NCBI RefSeq assembly: GCF_016056275.1
Contig: NZ_JAECZA010000029.1
Coordinates: forward strand, 1 to 42,793
Source: Dendronalium phyllosphericum CENA369
GTDB lineage: Bacteria; Cyanobacteriota; Cyanobacteriia; Cyanobacteriales; Nostocaceae
DNA length: 42,793 nt
Reading direction: 5' to 3'
In this document: positions 33,566-42,109 of the stretch, one piece after another
Layout of the letters: every line of letters begins with the position of its first letter
Position numbering within the stretch: position 1 is the stretch's first letter
Notes under the pieces: generated by a model
What the model saw: only the letters and a program-made list of their open reading frames with translations
The model's database searches: none
What the model was told of the DNA's origin: nothing
Program-made: the position numbers and the translations under genes

Positions 33566-33593
33566 GCAAAGTGCTGAGTGCTGAGTAAAAACC
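33566..33593. repeat. 28-nt dispersed repeat, copy 2
   Basis: Identical over 28 nt to 13429-13456; contains a tandem GTGCTGA heptamer. Begins 5 nt after the stop of the ubiquitin-like gene. Confidence 0.8.
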
Positions 33594-33661
33594 CAGTTGC
33601 TGTATCGCAATTGGCTTAAAGGGTGTGAGGCTATACTAAATAAATCTTCAATAATTGTTAT

Positions 33662-33685
33662 TAGGGGCACTGTTTTGTGCCCCTA
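33662..33685. terminator. bidirectional terminator hairpin
   Basis: TAGGGGCAC and GTGCCCCTA form a 9-bp perfect stem with a TGTTTT loop, followed by TATTTTC. It lies between the convergent 3' ends of the thrC transcript and the PH-like gene and can serve both. Confidence 0.75.
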
Positions 33686-33713
33686 TATTTTCAGATAGAT
33701 TTTGTTTGAAAAA

Positions 33714-34067
33714 TTATGTTGCGATCGCCTCATTAAGTCTTTGCTGCCAAAATTCATTGTTGTTAATAGTCAAGATAATCCGCTGATAGGATTCATCTTG
33801 TAGATCAATGGTTAAATAATTTGTTTCTCTATTCACATACCAAAATTCTTTGCCTCGGTTTGTATAATAAGTCCCAGCTTTAATTAATCCAGGAATAAAG
33901 CTACCAGGGGCACGCAATTCTTTCCAATTGCTTTGAGGTTCGGCGATTGTAACTTGTTGGATATGGGTAAGCGGTATTTCCCAAAGTTTATGAAAGCGAA
34001 CAGCCAGTAGTTGCTCTTGCCATGTAAATTCTATCTGCAATTTTTCGTCAATTATACTCAGCCGCAT
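33714..34067 (-). CDS. PH-domain-like protein of unknown function
   Basis: 117 residues from the ATG that is 6 nt after an AAGGAG ribosome site; the frame is open upstream to 34124, but those residues look untranslated. The sequence is beta-rich throughout: LSIIDEKLQIEFTWQEQLLA, then HKLWEIPLTHIQQVTIAEPQ, then a conserved block APGSFIPGLIKAGTYYTNRG, KEFWYV, and TIDLQDESYQRIILTIN, ending in a helix EFWQQRLNEAI. This order of seven strands and a final helix is that of bacterial PH-like domains; I recall cyanobacterial and Gram-positive proteins with the same RAPG.F.PG..KAGTYYT..G.EFW motif. Binding partner unknown. No signal peptide or membrane segment. It is convergent with the thrC pair and divergent from the aldolase gene. 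Confidence 0.7.
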   Translation of the reverse strand: MRLSIIDEKLQIEFTWQEQLLAVRFHKLWEIPLTHIQQVTIAEPQSNWKELRAPGSFIPGLIKAGTYYTNRGKEFWYVNRETNYLTIDLQDESYQRIILTINNNEFWQQRLNEAIAT

Positions 34068-34201
34068 CATCAACTCCTTCGTCAGTAGTTTTTTACTTAG
34101 TGTTCCCCAAAAACACCTTATCATCCTGGTATTACCTTTAAGTTAGAACTACTGCCAAGCTTATTAACTAATATTTTGTTAATTGTACAAAACTAGAGAT
34201 T

Positions 34202-35242
34202 ATGAGTAACCAATCAGAACAGTTTGCCAGTGATAATTGCTCTGGTATTTGTCCGGAAGCATTCGAGTACATGATTCAAGCTAATCAAGGTAGCGCGCCA
34301 GCTTATGGCAATGATGAATGGACTCAAAAAGCAACAGATTATTTTCGAGAACTCTTTGAAATTGATTGCGAAGTATTTTTTACCTTTAACGGTACAGCAG
34401 CTAATTCTTTATCGTTAGCCGCCCTTTGTCAGTCATATCACAGTGTGATTTGTCATGAAACAGCCCACATAGAAACAGATGAATGCGGCGCACCGGAATT
34501 TGCTTCTAATGGCTCTAAACTATTACTTGCTAAAGGGGAAAATGGTAAATTAACACTACAGGCTATAGAAGCAATTGTAACTAGGCGGGCTGATATTCAT
34601 TATCCGAAGCCGAAAGTGATTAGCATTACCCAAGCAACTGAATTAGGAACTTTATATTCTATTGAAGAACTTGTGGGAATAAAAGAAATCGCGCGAAAAT
34701 ATAACTTAAAAATTCATATGGACGGCGCTCGCTTTGCAAATGCAGTTGCTGCTATGAATAAAAGCCCCGCAGAAATTACCTGGAAAAGTGGTGTAGATGT
34801 CTTATGTTTTTGCGGTACTAAAAATGGGATGGCATTAGGTGAAGCGATTCTCTTCTTTAACAAAACATTAGCAGAAGATTTTGATTATCGATGCAAGCAA
34901 GCAGGTCAGTTAGCATCAAAAATGCGATTTATTTCAGCTCCTTGGTTAGGTTTGTTAGAAACTGGCGCGTGGTTAAAAAATGCCCGACATGCCAATCAAT
35001 GTGCTGAATATTTAGAAAATCAATTATTAAATATAGATGGTGTTGAAATGATGTTTCCGCGAGAAGCAAACGCCGTTTTTGTCAAATTACCTGAGCACGT
35101 GATTCAAAGCTTAAAAACTAAGAACTGGCAATTTTATACCTTTATCGGGGTGGGAGGAGTACGTTTTATGTGTTCCTGGAATACAACCCAATTAAAAATG
35201 GATGAATTGCTAAGAGATATTAAGGAAGCGATCGCCTCCTAG
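34202..35242 (+). CDS. low-specificity threonine aldolase family enzyme
   Basis: 346 residues, fold-type I PLP enzyme that cleaves threonine or allo-threonine to glycine and acetaldehyde. Motifs: SDNCSGICPEAFEYMIQANQ at the start, YGNDEWTQKATDYFRELF, FTFNGTAANSLSLAALC (PLP phosphate binding), His85 and His89 in CHETAHIETDECGAPE (His stacking on the cofactor), HMDGARFANAVAAM (Asp binding the pyridine N), and PLP lysine Lys207 in LCFCGTKNGMALGE. All the expected residues are present, and the length is normal for LtaE/GLY1. It lies 1 kb downstream of thrC on the same strand but with an opposing gene between, so it is not in the same operon. The shared topic of threonine synthesis and breakdown is suggestive. 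Confidence 0.92.
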   Translation: MSNQSEQFASDNCSGICPEAFEYMIQANQGSAPAYGNDEWTQKATDYFRELFEIDCEVFFTFNGTAANSLSLAALCQSYHSVICHETAHIETDECGAPEFASNGSKLLLAKGENGKLTLQAIEAIVTRRADIHYPKPKVISITQATELGTLYSIEELVGIKEIARKYNLKIHMDGARFANAVAAMNKSPAEITWKSGVDVLCFCGTKNGMALGEAILFFNKTLAEDFDYRCKQAGQLASKMRFISAPWLGLLETGAWLKNARHANQCAEYLENQLLNIDGVEMMFPREANAVFVKLPEHVIQSLKTKNWQFYTFIGVGGVRFMCSWNTTQLKMDELLRDIKEAIAS

Positions 35243-35280
35243 TACTTGACCAACCCAAAATTGCTGGGTTAAGGCTGACA

Positions 35281-35328
35281 CGGAGAGAAGTTGCGTGCGG
35301 GGGTTCCCCCCGTTGAGCAAACTTCGGG
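35281..35328. repeat. palindromic dispersed repeat, copy 1
   Basis: CGGAGAGAAG, a GC-rich palindrome (GGGGGTTCCCCCC) and CGTTGAGCAAACTTCGGG. The same layout recurs at 36351-36398 with about 38 of 48 positions identical. Lies in the 265-bp gap after the aldolase gene. Confidence 0.7.
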
Positions 35329-35507
35329 AGACGCGGGGATATGGGGACGGAGAGAATTTTTAACCAAGCAAAGTTTCCTTGGCAGACCATTAGTCAAGAG
35401 GGCAAAGTCGTTGACTGTTGACCATTGACTAATGTCAAAATAAAGGTAACTTACTACTTAACGGTGAGCGATCGCTGTGAAAGCTAAATTAAGGATTGAC
35501 CTGAGCA

Positions 35508-36263
35508 ATGGCAGAAGAACAAAATCATAATGAAGCTGGCGAAGTGGCTCCCAGCACTGTTGATAAGCAGGCTCCCAGTGTCGCTGAAGAACACGCTCCT
35601 AGTACAGACTCACCCGAAGCGACAGATATTCCTACTGCCAACGCGCCAGACCCCAAAGCAGTAAACCCAGAAACTAACCCCAATGCTGCTAAGCCAGCTG
35701 CTGCATCCCCCAAGCAAGAAAAACCCGCCGCAGCTAAAGCCGCAAAAGCAGATAAACCCGCTGGCGAAGAAAAATCCGACGCAGGGGAAAAACCCGCAGC
35801 TAAAGCCGCAAAAGCAGATAAACCCGCTGGCGAAGAAAAAGCTGACGCAGAGGAAAAACCCGCAGCTAAAGCTAAAAAGGAGAAAGCCCCCTCTGTTGAA
35901 GACAAACCATTTGTAGAGTTCATCCAGCAAGACTATTTGCCAGCTTTGCAAAAGGCGATCGCTGACCAAGGAGTAAAAGATTTACAATTATCTTTTGCAA
36001 AACAGAAGGTTCCCGTCGTTGGCTTCCAATCAGCTGAAGAATGCTGGCAAGTGGTTGGCAGTTGGCAAAATGGTGTACACAACTTCAACCTATATTTCCC
36101 CGATGAAGACATTCAAGGGAAAAAGGCATTTTCCTGTAATGAAGGCAAAAGACCTAGTACTCTTGAGTCATTCCTCATCGATGAGCGCAAAATTACACTC
36201 GACTTACTGATATATGGCATAACGCAGCGCTTAAACGGTCAAAAGTGGCTGGGTAGAAATTAG
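35508..36263 (+). CDS. DUF2996-like protein with Ala/Lys/Pro-rich N terminus
   Basis: 251 residues. The first ~130 are disordered and biased to Ala, Lys, Pro, Glu and Asp, with a 22-residue unit (AAKAAKADKPAGEEK...) present twice and a third partial copy. The two full units share 44 identical nucleotides (35731-35774 and 35797-35840), so the duplication is recent. The C-terminal ~120 residues form a compact domain: KPFVEFIQQDYLPALQKAIA, LQLSFAKQKVPVVG, ECWQVVGSWQNGVHNFNLYF and STLESFLIDERKITLDLLIY. I match it to the cyanobacterial/plastid DUF2996 family. Function is unknown. It is cytoplasmic by sequence. The linker resembles flexible tails of pyruvate-dehydrogenase-type or tethering proteins, but that is only a resemblance in composition. 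Confidence 0.78.
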   Translation: MAEEQNHNEAGEVAPSTVDKQAPSVAEEHAPSTDSPEATDIPTANAPDPKAVNPETNPNAAKPAAASPKQEKPAAAKAAKADKPAGEEKSDAGEKPAAKAAKADKPAGEEKADAEEKPAAKAKKEKAPSVEDKPFVEFIQQDYLPALQKAIADQGVKDLQLSFAKQKVPVVGFQSAEECWQVVGSWQNGVHNFNLYFPDEDIQGKKAFSCNEGKRPSTLESFLIDERKITLDLLIYGITQRLNGQKWLGRN

Positions 36264-36299
36264 TTGTTGAATGAAGACGGGGGATGATAAGGACGCGGA

Positions 36300-36520
36300 G
36301 AATAAACAGACGCGATTAATGAGCCAGCGCGTTGCGGTGAATCAGTGCTGCGGAGAGAAGCGCTGTGCGGGGGGAACCCCCGTTGAGGCGACTTCGGGGA
36401 GGGTTTCCCTCCGCGGGCAACTGTGTTAGCGCAGCGTTAGCGAGCCTGCGAGCGTCACCCGAAGGGGGGTTCCCACGCCACTTGCTTCAAGTCGGCAAAG
36501 CCGCCCAACGCAGTGGCTCC
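36300..36520. repeat. nested palindromic repeat block
   Basis: GC-rich non-coding block between the DUF2996-like and TM2 genes. It contains copy 2 of the 35281-35328 element at 36351-36398, the palindrome GGGTTTCCCTCC, TTAGCGCAGCGTTAGCGAG, CACCCGAAGGGGGGTTCCCA and GCCCAACGCAGTGGCTCC. A degenerate relative of the last part lies near 14183-14215 on the other strand. Such mosaics are typical dispersed repeats of Nostocales. Confidence 0.65.
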
Positions 36521-36554
36521 CCGTTGTAGCGACTGGTATCGCGTCTCTACGACT

Positions 36555-37049
36555 TTAAAGGTCGTGGAAGTGATAGGTGACGGCTCCAGTGATGGGGTCG
36601 TTATCTATTTTTACGTAACCTGATTTATACATTTCCTTAAGAGTAGCTTCTATTTCAGCAAAACTAGCTCCTGTTGCTTTCACGCCTTGAGTTACAGTCA
36701 AGCTACCACCTCTAGTTTCCGCTACTTCAATTAGTTTAACCATGAGTTGGTTGCCAGTGGGGCGGTAGACTTGAGTAGCGATCGCAGCTTTATTCAAGGG
36801 TACACCCAAGGGAGATAGACCTGCTTTTGCTCTCAGGTTCAGTTCGTAATCGTCAACCATATTAGAGACGAGGAACAGATCGACGAACTGTCCTACGTAT
36901 AACAAACCTCCAGTACACAGCCATAACAAACCTGTGCCTATCTTGCCGTTGTATAAACGGTGCAGCCCTCCTATACCCATAAACCCAACTGCACACAAGA
37001 TGTAAGAGACAAGAATACGGTCTTTATGCTGATTGTTTTCAAGATTCAT
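36555..37049 (-). CDS. TM2-domain membrane protein
   Basis: 164 residues. After a short polar start, two membrane helices: residues 13-32 (VSYILCAVGFMGIGGLHRLY) and 38-60 (GTGLLWLCTGGLLYVGQFVD), forming a TM2 domain with the GGLHRLYNGKIGTG turn. Then a charged linker, and a C-terminal domain (about 100-164) that looks like a small winged helix: LMVKLIEVAETRGGSLTVTQ, GASFAEIEATLKEMYKSGYV, ending VTYHFHDL. This suggests a membrane-tethered sensor or DNA/protein-binding module. The function of TM2 proteins in bacteria is unknown. It is divergent from acsF by 530 bp. Confidence 0.8.
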   Translation of the reverse strand: MNLENNQHKDRILVSYILCAVGFMGIGGLHRLYNGKIGTGLLWLCTGGLLYVGQFVDLFLVSNMVDDYELNLRAKAGLSPLGVPLNKAAIATQVYRPTGNQLMVKLIEVAETRGGSLTVTQGVKATGASFAEIEATLKEMYKSGYVKIDNDPITGAVTYHFHDL

Positions 37050-37580
37050 CTTGTTTTCAACCTTTTGGATTTGCTCTTGTTATCTAAGATGATTTTTTAA
37101 TGGTGTTTTGTTTCTATCAGCTTCACCGACATCGAACCTCTCCTTAATAGCCTCCCTTTCCTCCACAAAAGAGGCAACAACTAAAAACAGCTAAATTAGT
37201 AGGTGTTTGAAATCTTTGGGCAGGAGAGAGGTCAAAGTCAAGCCCGTTGAACTCGTGTAAGATTGAGTGTGCTCAAGAGTTCTTTGTTGCGGTTTATCTG
37301 TCACTCCTCAACTCAGCAGATCGATCTGTGGGATATACATCATCTTTCAACTTTAATGCTTCGTTCTAGAGTTGGCTACCAATTCTCGATTCTCGATTCC
37401 GCAAATTATTGATGTCTTGTTGCAACTCTTAACGTTTTACGTAACAGTTTCCTGGCTACACCTTGGTAGACTGAACTTTATACAAATAAATTATTGTCAG
37501 CTGCTGCACCGTGTGAGAGCATTACCAGTAGCTTTATTCTGGTGTACTCAAGATAATAAAGGCAAAAGAGCAATCAAGAC
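37050..37580. other. long upstream region of acsF
   Basis: 530 bp with no supported gene. Features seen: CTCGATTCTCGATTC (37383-37402) and scattered A/T-rich stretches. A 71-codon frame at 37372-37587 starts with TTG, overlaps acsF and shows no family features, so it is left out. The promoter of acsF and a long leader probably lie here. Confidence 0.5.
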
Positions 37581-38657
37581 ATGGTAGATTCCCTCAAAAA
37601 ACCAGGCTTTGAAGAAATGCGGCCGGGGATTAAAGTCCCGGCAAAAGAAACCCTGTTAACACCCCGGTTTTATACTACCGATTTTGATGAAATGGCGCGG
37701 ATGGACATCTCCGTTAATGAAGACGAGTTAAGAGCCATTTTGGAAGAGTTTCGCACCGACTACAACCGCCATCACTTCGTTCGGGATGCCGAGTTTGACC
37801 AATCCTGGGATCATATTGACGGCGAAACTCGCCAGTTATTCATAGAATTTCTAGAACGTTCTTGTACGGCAGAATTCTCTGGATTTTTGCTGTATAAAGA
37901 ACTCGGCCGTCGTTTGAAGGATAAAAGCCCCGTTTTGGCAGAATGCTTCAACTTGATGTCACGGGATGAAGCGCGTCATGCTGGCTTTTTAAATAAAGCT
38001 CTGTCAGACTTCAATATGTCCTTGGATTTAGGGTTTTTGACTAAGAGCCGCGCTTATACCTTCTTTAAGCCGAAATTCATCTTCTACGCTACTTATCTTT
38101 CCGAAAAAATCGGTTATTGGCGCTATATCACCATTTATCGTCACCTCGAAGCACATCCAGAAGACAGAGTTTATCCAATCTTCCGGTTCTTTGAAAACTG
38201 GTGTCAAGATGAAAACCGTCACGGTGATTTCTTTGATGCCGTGATGAAAGCCCAGCCACAAATATTGAATGACTGGAAAGCTAGGCTATGGAGTCGCTTC
38301 TTTTTGTTGTCGGTATTTGCAACGATGTATCTCAATGACATTCAGCGCAAAGACTTTTATGCCACCCTTGGACTAGATGCGCGAGAATACGACATCTATG
38401 TAATTAAGAAGACCAACGAAACCGCAGGTCGAGTGTTCCCGTTGATGCTGGATGTAGATAATCCAAAGTTTTATCAACGGTTAGATGTATGTGTCAAGAA
38501 TAACGAGAAGTTGACAGCAATTTCCAATTCCAACACTCCCAAATTCTTGCAATTCTTCCAGAAGCTACCTATTTACGTCTCGCATGGCTGGCAATTGCTG
38601 CGGCTATACTTGATGAAACCAATTGATGCTGTTCCCGCTCAAGGTACGGCTCGCTAA
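37581..38657 (+). CDS. acsF: aerobic Mg-protoporphyrin IX monomethylester cyclase
   Basis: 358 residues, normal length. AcsF/ChlE is the di-iron oxygenase that forms the fifth (E) ring of chlorophyll from Mg-protoporphyrin IX monomethyl ester, requiring O2. Iron ligands appear in two EX2H motifs: Glu130-His133 in [16 protein letters not shown] and the second in [18 protein letters not shown]; the preceding helix has [17 protein letters not shown]. Conserved flanks [20 protein letters not shown] and [18 protein letters not shown] are as in plastid CRD1/CHL27. It is monocistronic: a strong terminator follows and no pigment genes adjoin. Many cyanobacteria have two acsF-like genes for high and low oxygen; which one this is cannot be told. 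Confidence 0.96.
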   Translation: MVDSLKKPGFEEMRPGIKVPAKETLLTPRFYTTDFDEMARMDISVNEDELRAILEEFRTDYNRHHFVRDAEFDQSWDHIDGETRQLFIEFLERSCTAEFSGFLLYKELGRRLKDKSPVLAECFNLMSRDEARHAGFLNKALSDFNMSLDLGFLTKSRAYTFFKPKFIFYATYLSEKIGYWRYITIYRHLEAHPEDRVYPIFRFFENWCQDENRHGDFFDAVMKAQPQILNDWKARLWSRFFLLSVFATMYLNDIQRKDFYATLGLDAREYDIYVIKKTNETAGRVFPLMLDVDNPKFYQRLDVCVKNNEKLTAISNSNTPKFLQFFQKLPIYVSHGWQLLRLYLMKPIDAVPAQGTAR

Positions 38658-38682
38658 GTTATAAAATTTGTGCAAAAGAGTT

Positions 38683-38714
38683 AGTGGTTCTGTAGACAAC
38701 AGAACCACTTTTTT
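38683..38714 (+). terminator. intrinsic terminator of acsF
   Basis: AGTGGTTCTGT and ACAGAACCACT form an 11-bp perfect stem with a 5-nt AGACA loop and a run of six T, 26 nt after the acsF stop. Classic rho-independent form. Confidence 0.92.
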
Positions 38715-38745
38715 ATGGAAATTACTAACAATGTCAAGTAATCAT

Positions 38746-39479
38746 TTAAGCTGATTTTTTTATTGTTTGGTGCTTGGCTGCTTCTGCTTCATAACACTTG
38801 AGAATCAGTGATGCAAGCTTATCAATATCAGTCACAGAGGTAATGATTATTTTTGACGCTGCATCCCCTAATGAAGCTGTTACTTCCTGCACTTCAAAAT
38901 TTGGTGCTAGGGATTTGACTTCATCTGTACTTAGCCGAGTAATAATACTTTTTTTCTGCGAAGACAAATACAGCCGCAAAAACCACCAGGTAGTTTTACC
39001 AAGATTTATACCAAAATAGGAAGCAGTGTCTTTATATTTAATTTCAAAATTGCAGCTTTTTGAGGTTTGCGTAATAGCTTTAATTTTTTCAAAAGCTGTG
39101 ATTTCTTCAGCTGTTGTGACTATTTTTGATTCTTGAGGATCTTGAGGTTCACTTTTGTTGTTACAAGAGCATTAAAATAACGGCTAAGTTGCCCATCATG
39201 TACTTCAGCTTTTTGACCTCTAGCTTTTGCTTCTACGAGCATAACTATATTACCGTTAATAGCTAGAGCATAATCTACCTTTTCAAGCTGCCGCGCTCTT
39301 CTTTCAGCAAAGTCTGCTACATATTCTGGCATTACTTCACTAGGGTCATAAACATCGTAGCCAAGAGCGCTTAAAAAAGGAACAATCAGTGACATCTTGG
39401 TAGATTCTTCACCAACCACTTGATCGGCTCGTTTACGCACTTGTTCGGATACCTTAACAATATCATCAGTGAATCCCAT
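38746..39479 (-). pseudogene. restriction-endonuclease-like protein, internal deletion
   Basis: The N-terminal frame (39479-39120) reads MGFTDDIVKVSEQVRKRADQ, then LIVPFLSALGYDVYDPSEV and YALAINGNIVMLVEAKARGQ, ending RYFNALVTTKV. This is the PD-(D/E)xK-type N domain (HsdR-N-like) with D, E and K of the nuclease core. The frame then runs out in LKILKNQK. The C-terminal part resumes in another frame from about 39138 as PQESKIVTTAEEITAFEKIK and FEIKYKDTASYFGINLGKTT, through RLYLSSQKKSIITRLSTDEV to a stop at 38746. In complete relatives, as I recall them, a substantial further segment lies between these two parts, so the middle is deleted and the frame shifted. TCTTGAGG occurs twice (39131-39138 and 39140-39147) at the join. 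Confidence 0.75.
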
Positions 39480-39638
39480 CTTGCTTGCTCCTGGTAGATA
39501 AGTAGTTATTAATACAGTAGTTTTTGTGAATTCGTAGTCACTCTTATAAGAATGTTCTCAAATAATTAACGTAACATTAATGACGTGTCCAGGGATGCGA
39601 TCGCATCCGTAATACATAAAAGTAACCATTTGAATTTA

Positions 39639-39719
39639 TTAGAAAGCCTCAGTATCATTGACTACTTGATAATAGGGAGCAAATCGTCGTAATTTATCGT
39701 CATCGGTAATTAAAATAAT
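39639..39719 (-). pseudogene. short C-terminal scrap, possibly of a PIN-type protein
   Basis: A 26-codon open stretch reads IILITDDDKLRRFAPYYQVV then NDTEAF and stop. The ITDDDKLRRF element resembles the terminal strand and acidic residue of PIN/VapC-type proteins (ILVTxDxxF). Nothing upstream in frame supports more of the gene; an in-frame TAG precedes it. It is a fragment at best. Confidence 0.3.
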
Positions 39720-39733
39720 CTAGATTTACCCAA

Positions 39734-41137
39734 ATGGAAAAAGGTTTTGGGAGTAAGCTGCCATTACTGTTAATATTCTGCTTATCTACTAGCTTTTTGC
39801 CTGCGTCAGGCTCGGTTTTATGTCCAGCAGTTGCCTCTGAAAAATACAAATTAGCAAGTAGGGAATATGGCATAGATGGTCGCAAAGGCGATGATGGAAG
39901 GTCTGGTAGAAATGGTCGTGACGGCGAGAACCAAAATATTTTTGTCAATAGTTCGCCAGTAAATCTTGACTTGTCTGGTGAGGATGGTGAGGATGGGGAA
40001 GACGGCGAACGTGGTTATAGACCAAACTGCGATCGCCAACGTGATAACGTAGACCATGACATCAATGCAGCAGATGGCGGTGCTGGTGGCAATGGCGGTA
40101 AAGGAGGAGATGGGGGCAATGGTGGTTCCCTCACCGCCTATTACACAAATTTGGCAGACTTACGAAACATTCTCGTCCGTGCCACGCCAGGAGAAGGCGG
40201 AAGAGGCGGTCGGGGTGGCAATGGCACAGCAGGTTGTAACTGTCGCAGGCGGAGTTGGGAAGTGGAAACCTGTAAAGGTACTCCTGGAAGCCCCGACCAT
40301 AAATGTACTAAGAAGCGCTATAGGTGCTATCCTGGCAGCGATGGGCGCGACGGTAGCGATGGTAGCGATGGTAAGCAAGGGCGCTTAGGAATTTTGAGTA
40401 TTGTTAACAGCAAAGAACCTTTGGTAGCGGATACTCCAACCCTTAAGCTGACAGTTTCCGAATTGACAGGCAAACAATTCAACCTCTCCAAGAACAAGTG
40501 GAATTTTCGTCAGGGGGCAACTGCTTTACTTGCCCCTGGTTCTGTCATTGCCGATGAATATCAAGAATTTGAACAGCGTTTGGAAGAGAGTGTTCGAGTG
40601 GTTTGGCAAGAGAGAGAACCTATTGCCAGCTTTGGCAATCAAACTGTAACAGTGAGTTTAAATGACAGCAAGCAAGTGGAAGTTACTTTCCCTGATGATT
40701 TGTGGGTTGATGGTAGTAGCAAAAGCGAGGCTAACTTGACTACGTTTACTGTTAATCATGCAATTTCTCAAAAAGATGTGACGCGGCTAGCTGTGTCAGA
40801 ATTTGCTGATGCAGGACAAAACCTTAATTTGAAAATAGTTGATTTAGCTGCCAAGTCTGACGTAATTCAGACTCAGTTTCGAGTAAAGTTTCGGGCGCGA
40901 GATGACTCTCGTGGTTTCTCGGACTACACAACTGAATATGAAGGGGACATTCCCGCCGAACTTGTAACCCGCGACTATAACCGTTATATTCTCGCTTTAG
41001 GTAAGTTGAAAATTCCTGCCGATGCCCTTAACGCTGGTGTCAACGTCGATATTAAAGTGGTAGCAACTCGCTCCTTAGCAGGACGTTCCGCAAAACAAAC
41101 TATTAACTGGCAGGGTGCTATCCGCAAGGCGAGATAA
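39734..41137 (+). CDS. exported collagen-like Gly-X-Y protein
   Basis: 467 residues. Signal peptide at 1-35 (LPLLLIFCLSTSFLPASGSV, mature part near VASEKYK). Three collagen-like stretches of Gly-X-Y rich in Asp, Asn, Arg and Lys: about residues 48-63 (GIDGRKGDDGRSGRNGRDG), 83-95 (GEDGEDGEDGERG) and 113-135 (GGAGGNGGKGGDGGNGG), with later short ones (GEGGRGGRGGNG, GSDGRDGSDGSDGKQG). A cysteine cluster (about 172-205; CNC, ETCKG, HKCTK, YRCYPG) separates two stretches. The C-terminal 250 residues form a beta-rich domain of unknown type with no sorting or anchor motif. Collagen-like bacterial proteins are usually cell-surface or extracellular. It stands alone, convergent with a decayed permease gene. 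Confidence 0.82.
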   Translation: MEKGFGSKLPLLLIFCLSTSFLPASGSVLCPAVASEKYKLASREYGIDGRKGDDGRSGRNGRDGENQNIFVNSSPVNLDLSGEDGEDGEDGERGYRPNCDRQRDNVDHDINAADGGAGGNGGKGGDGGNGGSLTAYYTNLADLRNILVRATPGEGGRGGRGGNGTAGCNCRRRSWEVETCKGTPGSPDHKCTKKRYRCYPGSDGRDGSDGSDGKQGRLGILSIVNSKEPLVADTPTLKLTVSELTGKQFNLSKNKWNFRQGATALLAPGSVIADEYQEFEQRLEESVRVVWQEREPIASFGNQTVTVSLNDSKQVEVTFPDDLWVDGSSKSEANLTTFTVNHAISQKDVTRLAVSEFADAGQNLNLKIVDLAAKSDVIQTQFRVKFRARDDSRGFSDYTTEYEGDIPAELVTRDYNRYILALGKLKIPADALNAGVNVDIKVVATRSLAGRSAKQTINWQGAIRKAR

Positions 41138-41172
41138 TTTTTATCGATTAAAATTTAACTCTGTTTAATGAA

Positions 41173-41226
41173 TAACGCACCGCAAATTTCTGATGGTGCG
41201 TTAGGACGTTCCGTCCATAACGCACC
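41173..41226. terminator. competing hairpins between convergent genes
   Basis: GGTGCGTTA at 41195-41203 can pair with TAACGCACC either upstream (41173-41181) or downstream (41218-41226). The downstream form is extended by GGACG-TTC-CGTCC to a 14-bp stem with one bulged A. It lies between the stops of the collagen-like gene and the permease gene and may terminate both. It also resembles a dispersed palindrome. Confidence 0.6.
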
Positions 41227-41244
41227 CTACGACCTATCTACTTT

Positions 41245-41817
41245 TTAAGAGGATTTTTTACCATCAGAGGCAATCTGCGAGAGAAGATTGCCTGCTAAAT
41301 CTAACAATTGATCCATTAGACTACCAATAATAAGAATGTAAAGTAGCATCTGGATGATGTAATTAATATTGCCAGCTTTATAAGCCTCCCAGAGGAGAAA
41401 ACCAAGTCCTCTTGGGCCGATCAACATTTCTGCGGCAATAACTGTAAACCAAGCTACCCAAATGCCAACTTTCAAAGTATGAAATGTATGAAAAATAGCT
41501 GCTCTAAAGTTATTATTCTGTCGGCGAAAATGCTGCATACCTATTGCCATATTAATGATTGTTGACCAGAGAGTGCCAATAAAAATTATGACTATGGTTG
41601 CAGGTTCGCTCTCTCTAAACACTATGAGCGTAATGGGTAGTAGGGCTATGGGAGGGATACTATGTGGGATTTCAAATATCCGCTTTAACACCTGATATAT
41701 TGTGCCATTGATGCCTATTAAATATCCGATGAAACTACCTAAAACGGCGGCTGGTATGTAACCTACAAATAGTTTTTGTAAGCTAGCTAAAACATCCAAA
41801 AATATACTATATTCCAT
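41245..41817 (-). pseudogene. NtrB/SsuC-type ABC permease, damaged
   Basis: 190 residues in frame, against about 250-280 for the family (nitrate, taurine or sulfonate importer permeases). Recognisable: LDVLASLQKLFVGYIPAAVL, IPHSIPPIALLPITLIVF, GTLWSTIINMAIGMQHFRRQ, then VAWFTVIAAEMLIGPRGLGF and LLWEAYKAGNINYII. Two defects are visible. First, the segment between NNFRAA and IFHTFHTLKVG is about 20 residues short and lacks the EAA-loop helix (EAA...G......P) that contacts the ATPase. Second, the first membrane helix is missing from this frame: a hydrophobic stretch SFFLCIYSVFFVIAAVF lies just upstream (41830-41895) in another frame ending in a stop. No ATPase or binding-protein gene adjoins. 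It is probably a pseudogene, though the open 190-codon frame could still be translated. Confidence 0.7.
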
Positions 41818-42109
41818 GCCTCAGTTCTCATTTGGAACGTCTAGGGAATACTGCGGCAATCACAAAAAATACCGAATAGATACACAGAAAAAAGCTATGA
41901 AAATCAGCTTAAGTTAAATTTATCAAAGAATCAAAGCTTAATTAAAAAAATAAATAAAATCTCAATAATTCAGTTTTTAAAGGCTGATAATCTAAAATCT
42001 AGAAAAATACCATTAAAAATAATTTTTAGAGCGTTCAATACTATTGGTAAACAGTAATTTAACGAACAATTTAGAGAGCGATCGCCCATTACTGTTTACT
42101 AAAAACAGA

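Noticed and set aside
35525-35969. Long antisense frames (132 and 119 codons) opposite the DUF2996-like gene
   Set aside because: Produced by the repetitive Ala/Lys codons of the sense linker; no start signal and no family resemblance.
37372-37587. 71-codon frame before acsF
   Set aside because: TTG start, overlaps the acsF start out of frame, no conserved features.
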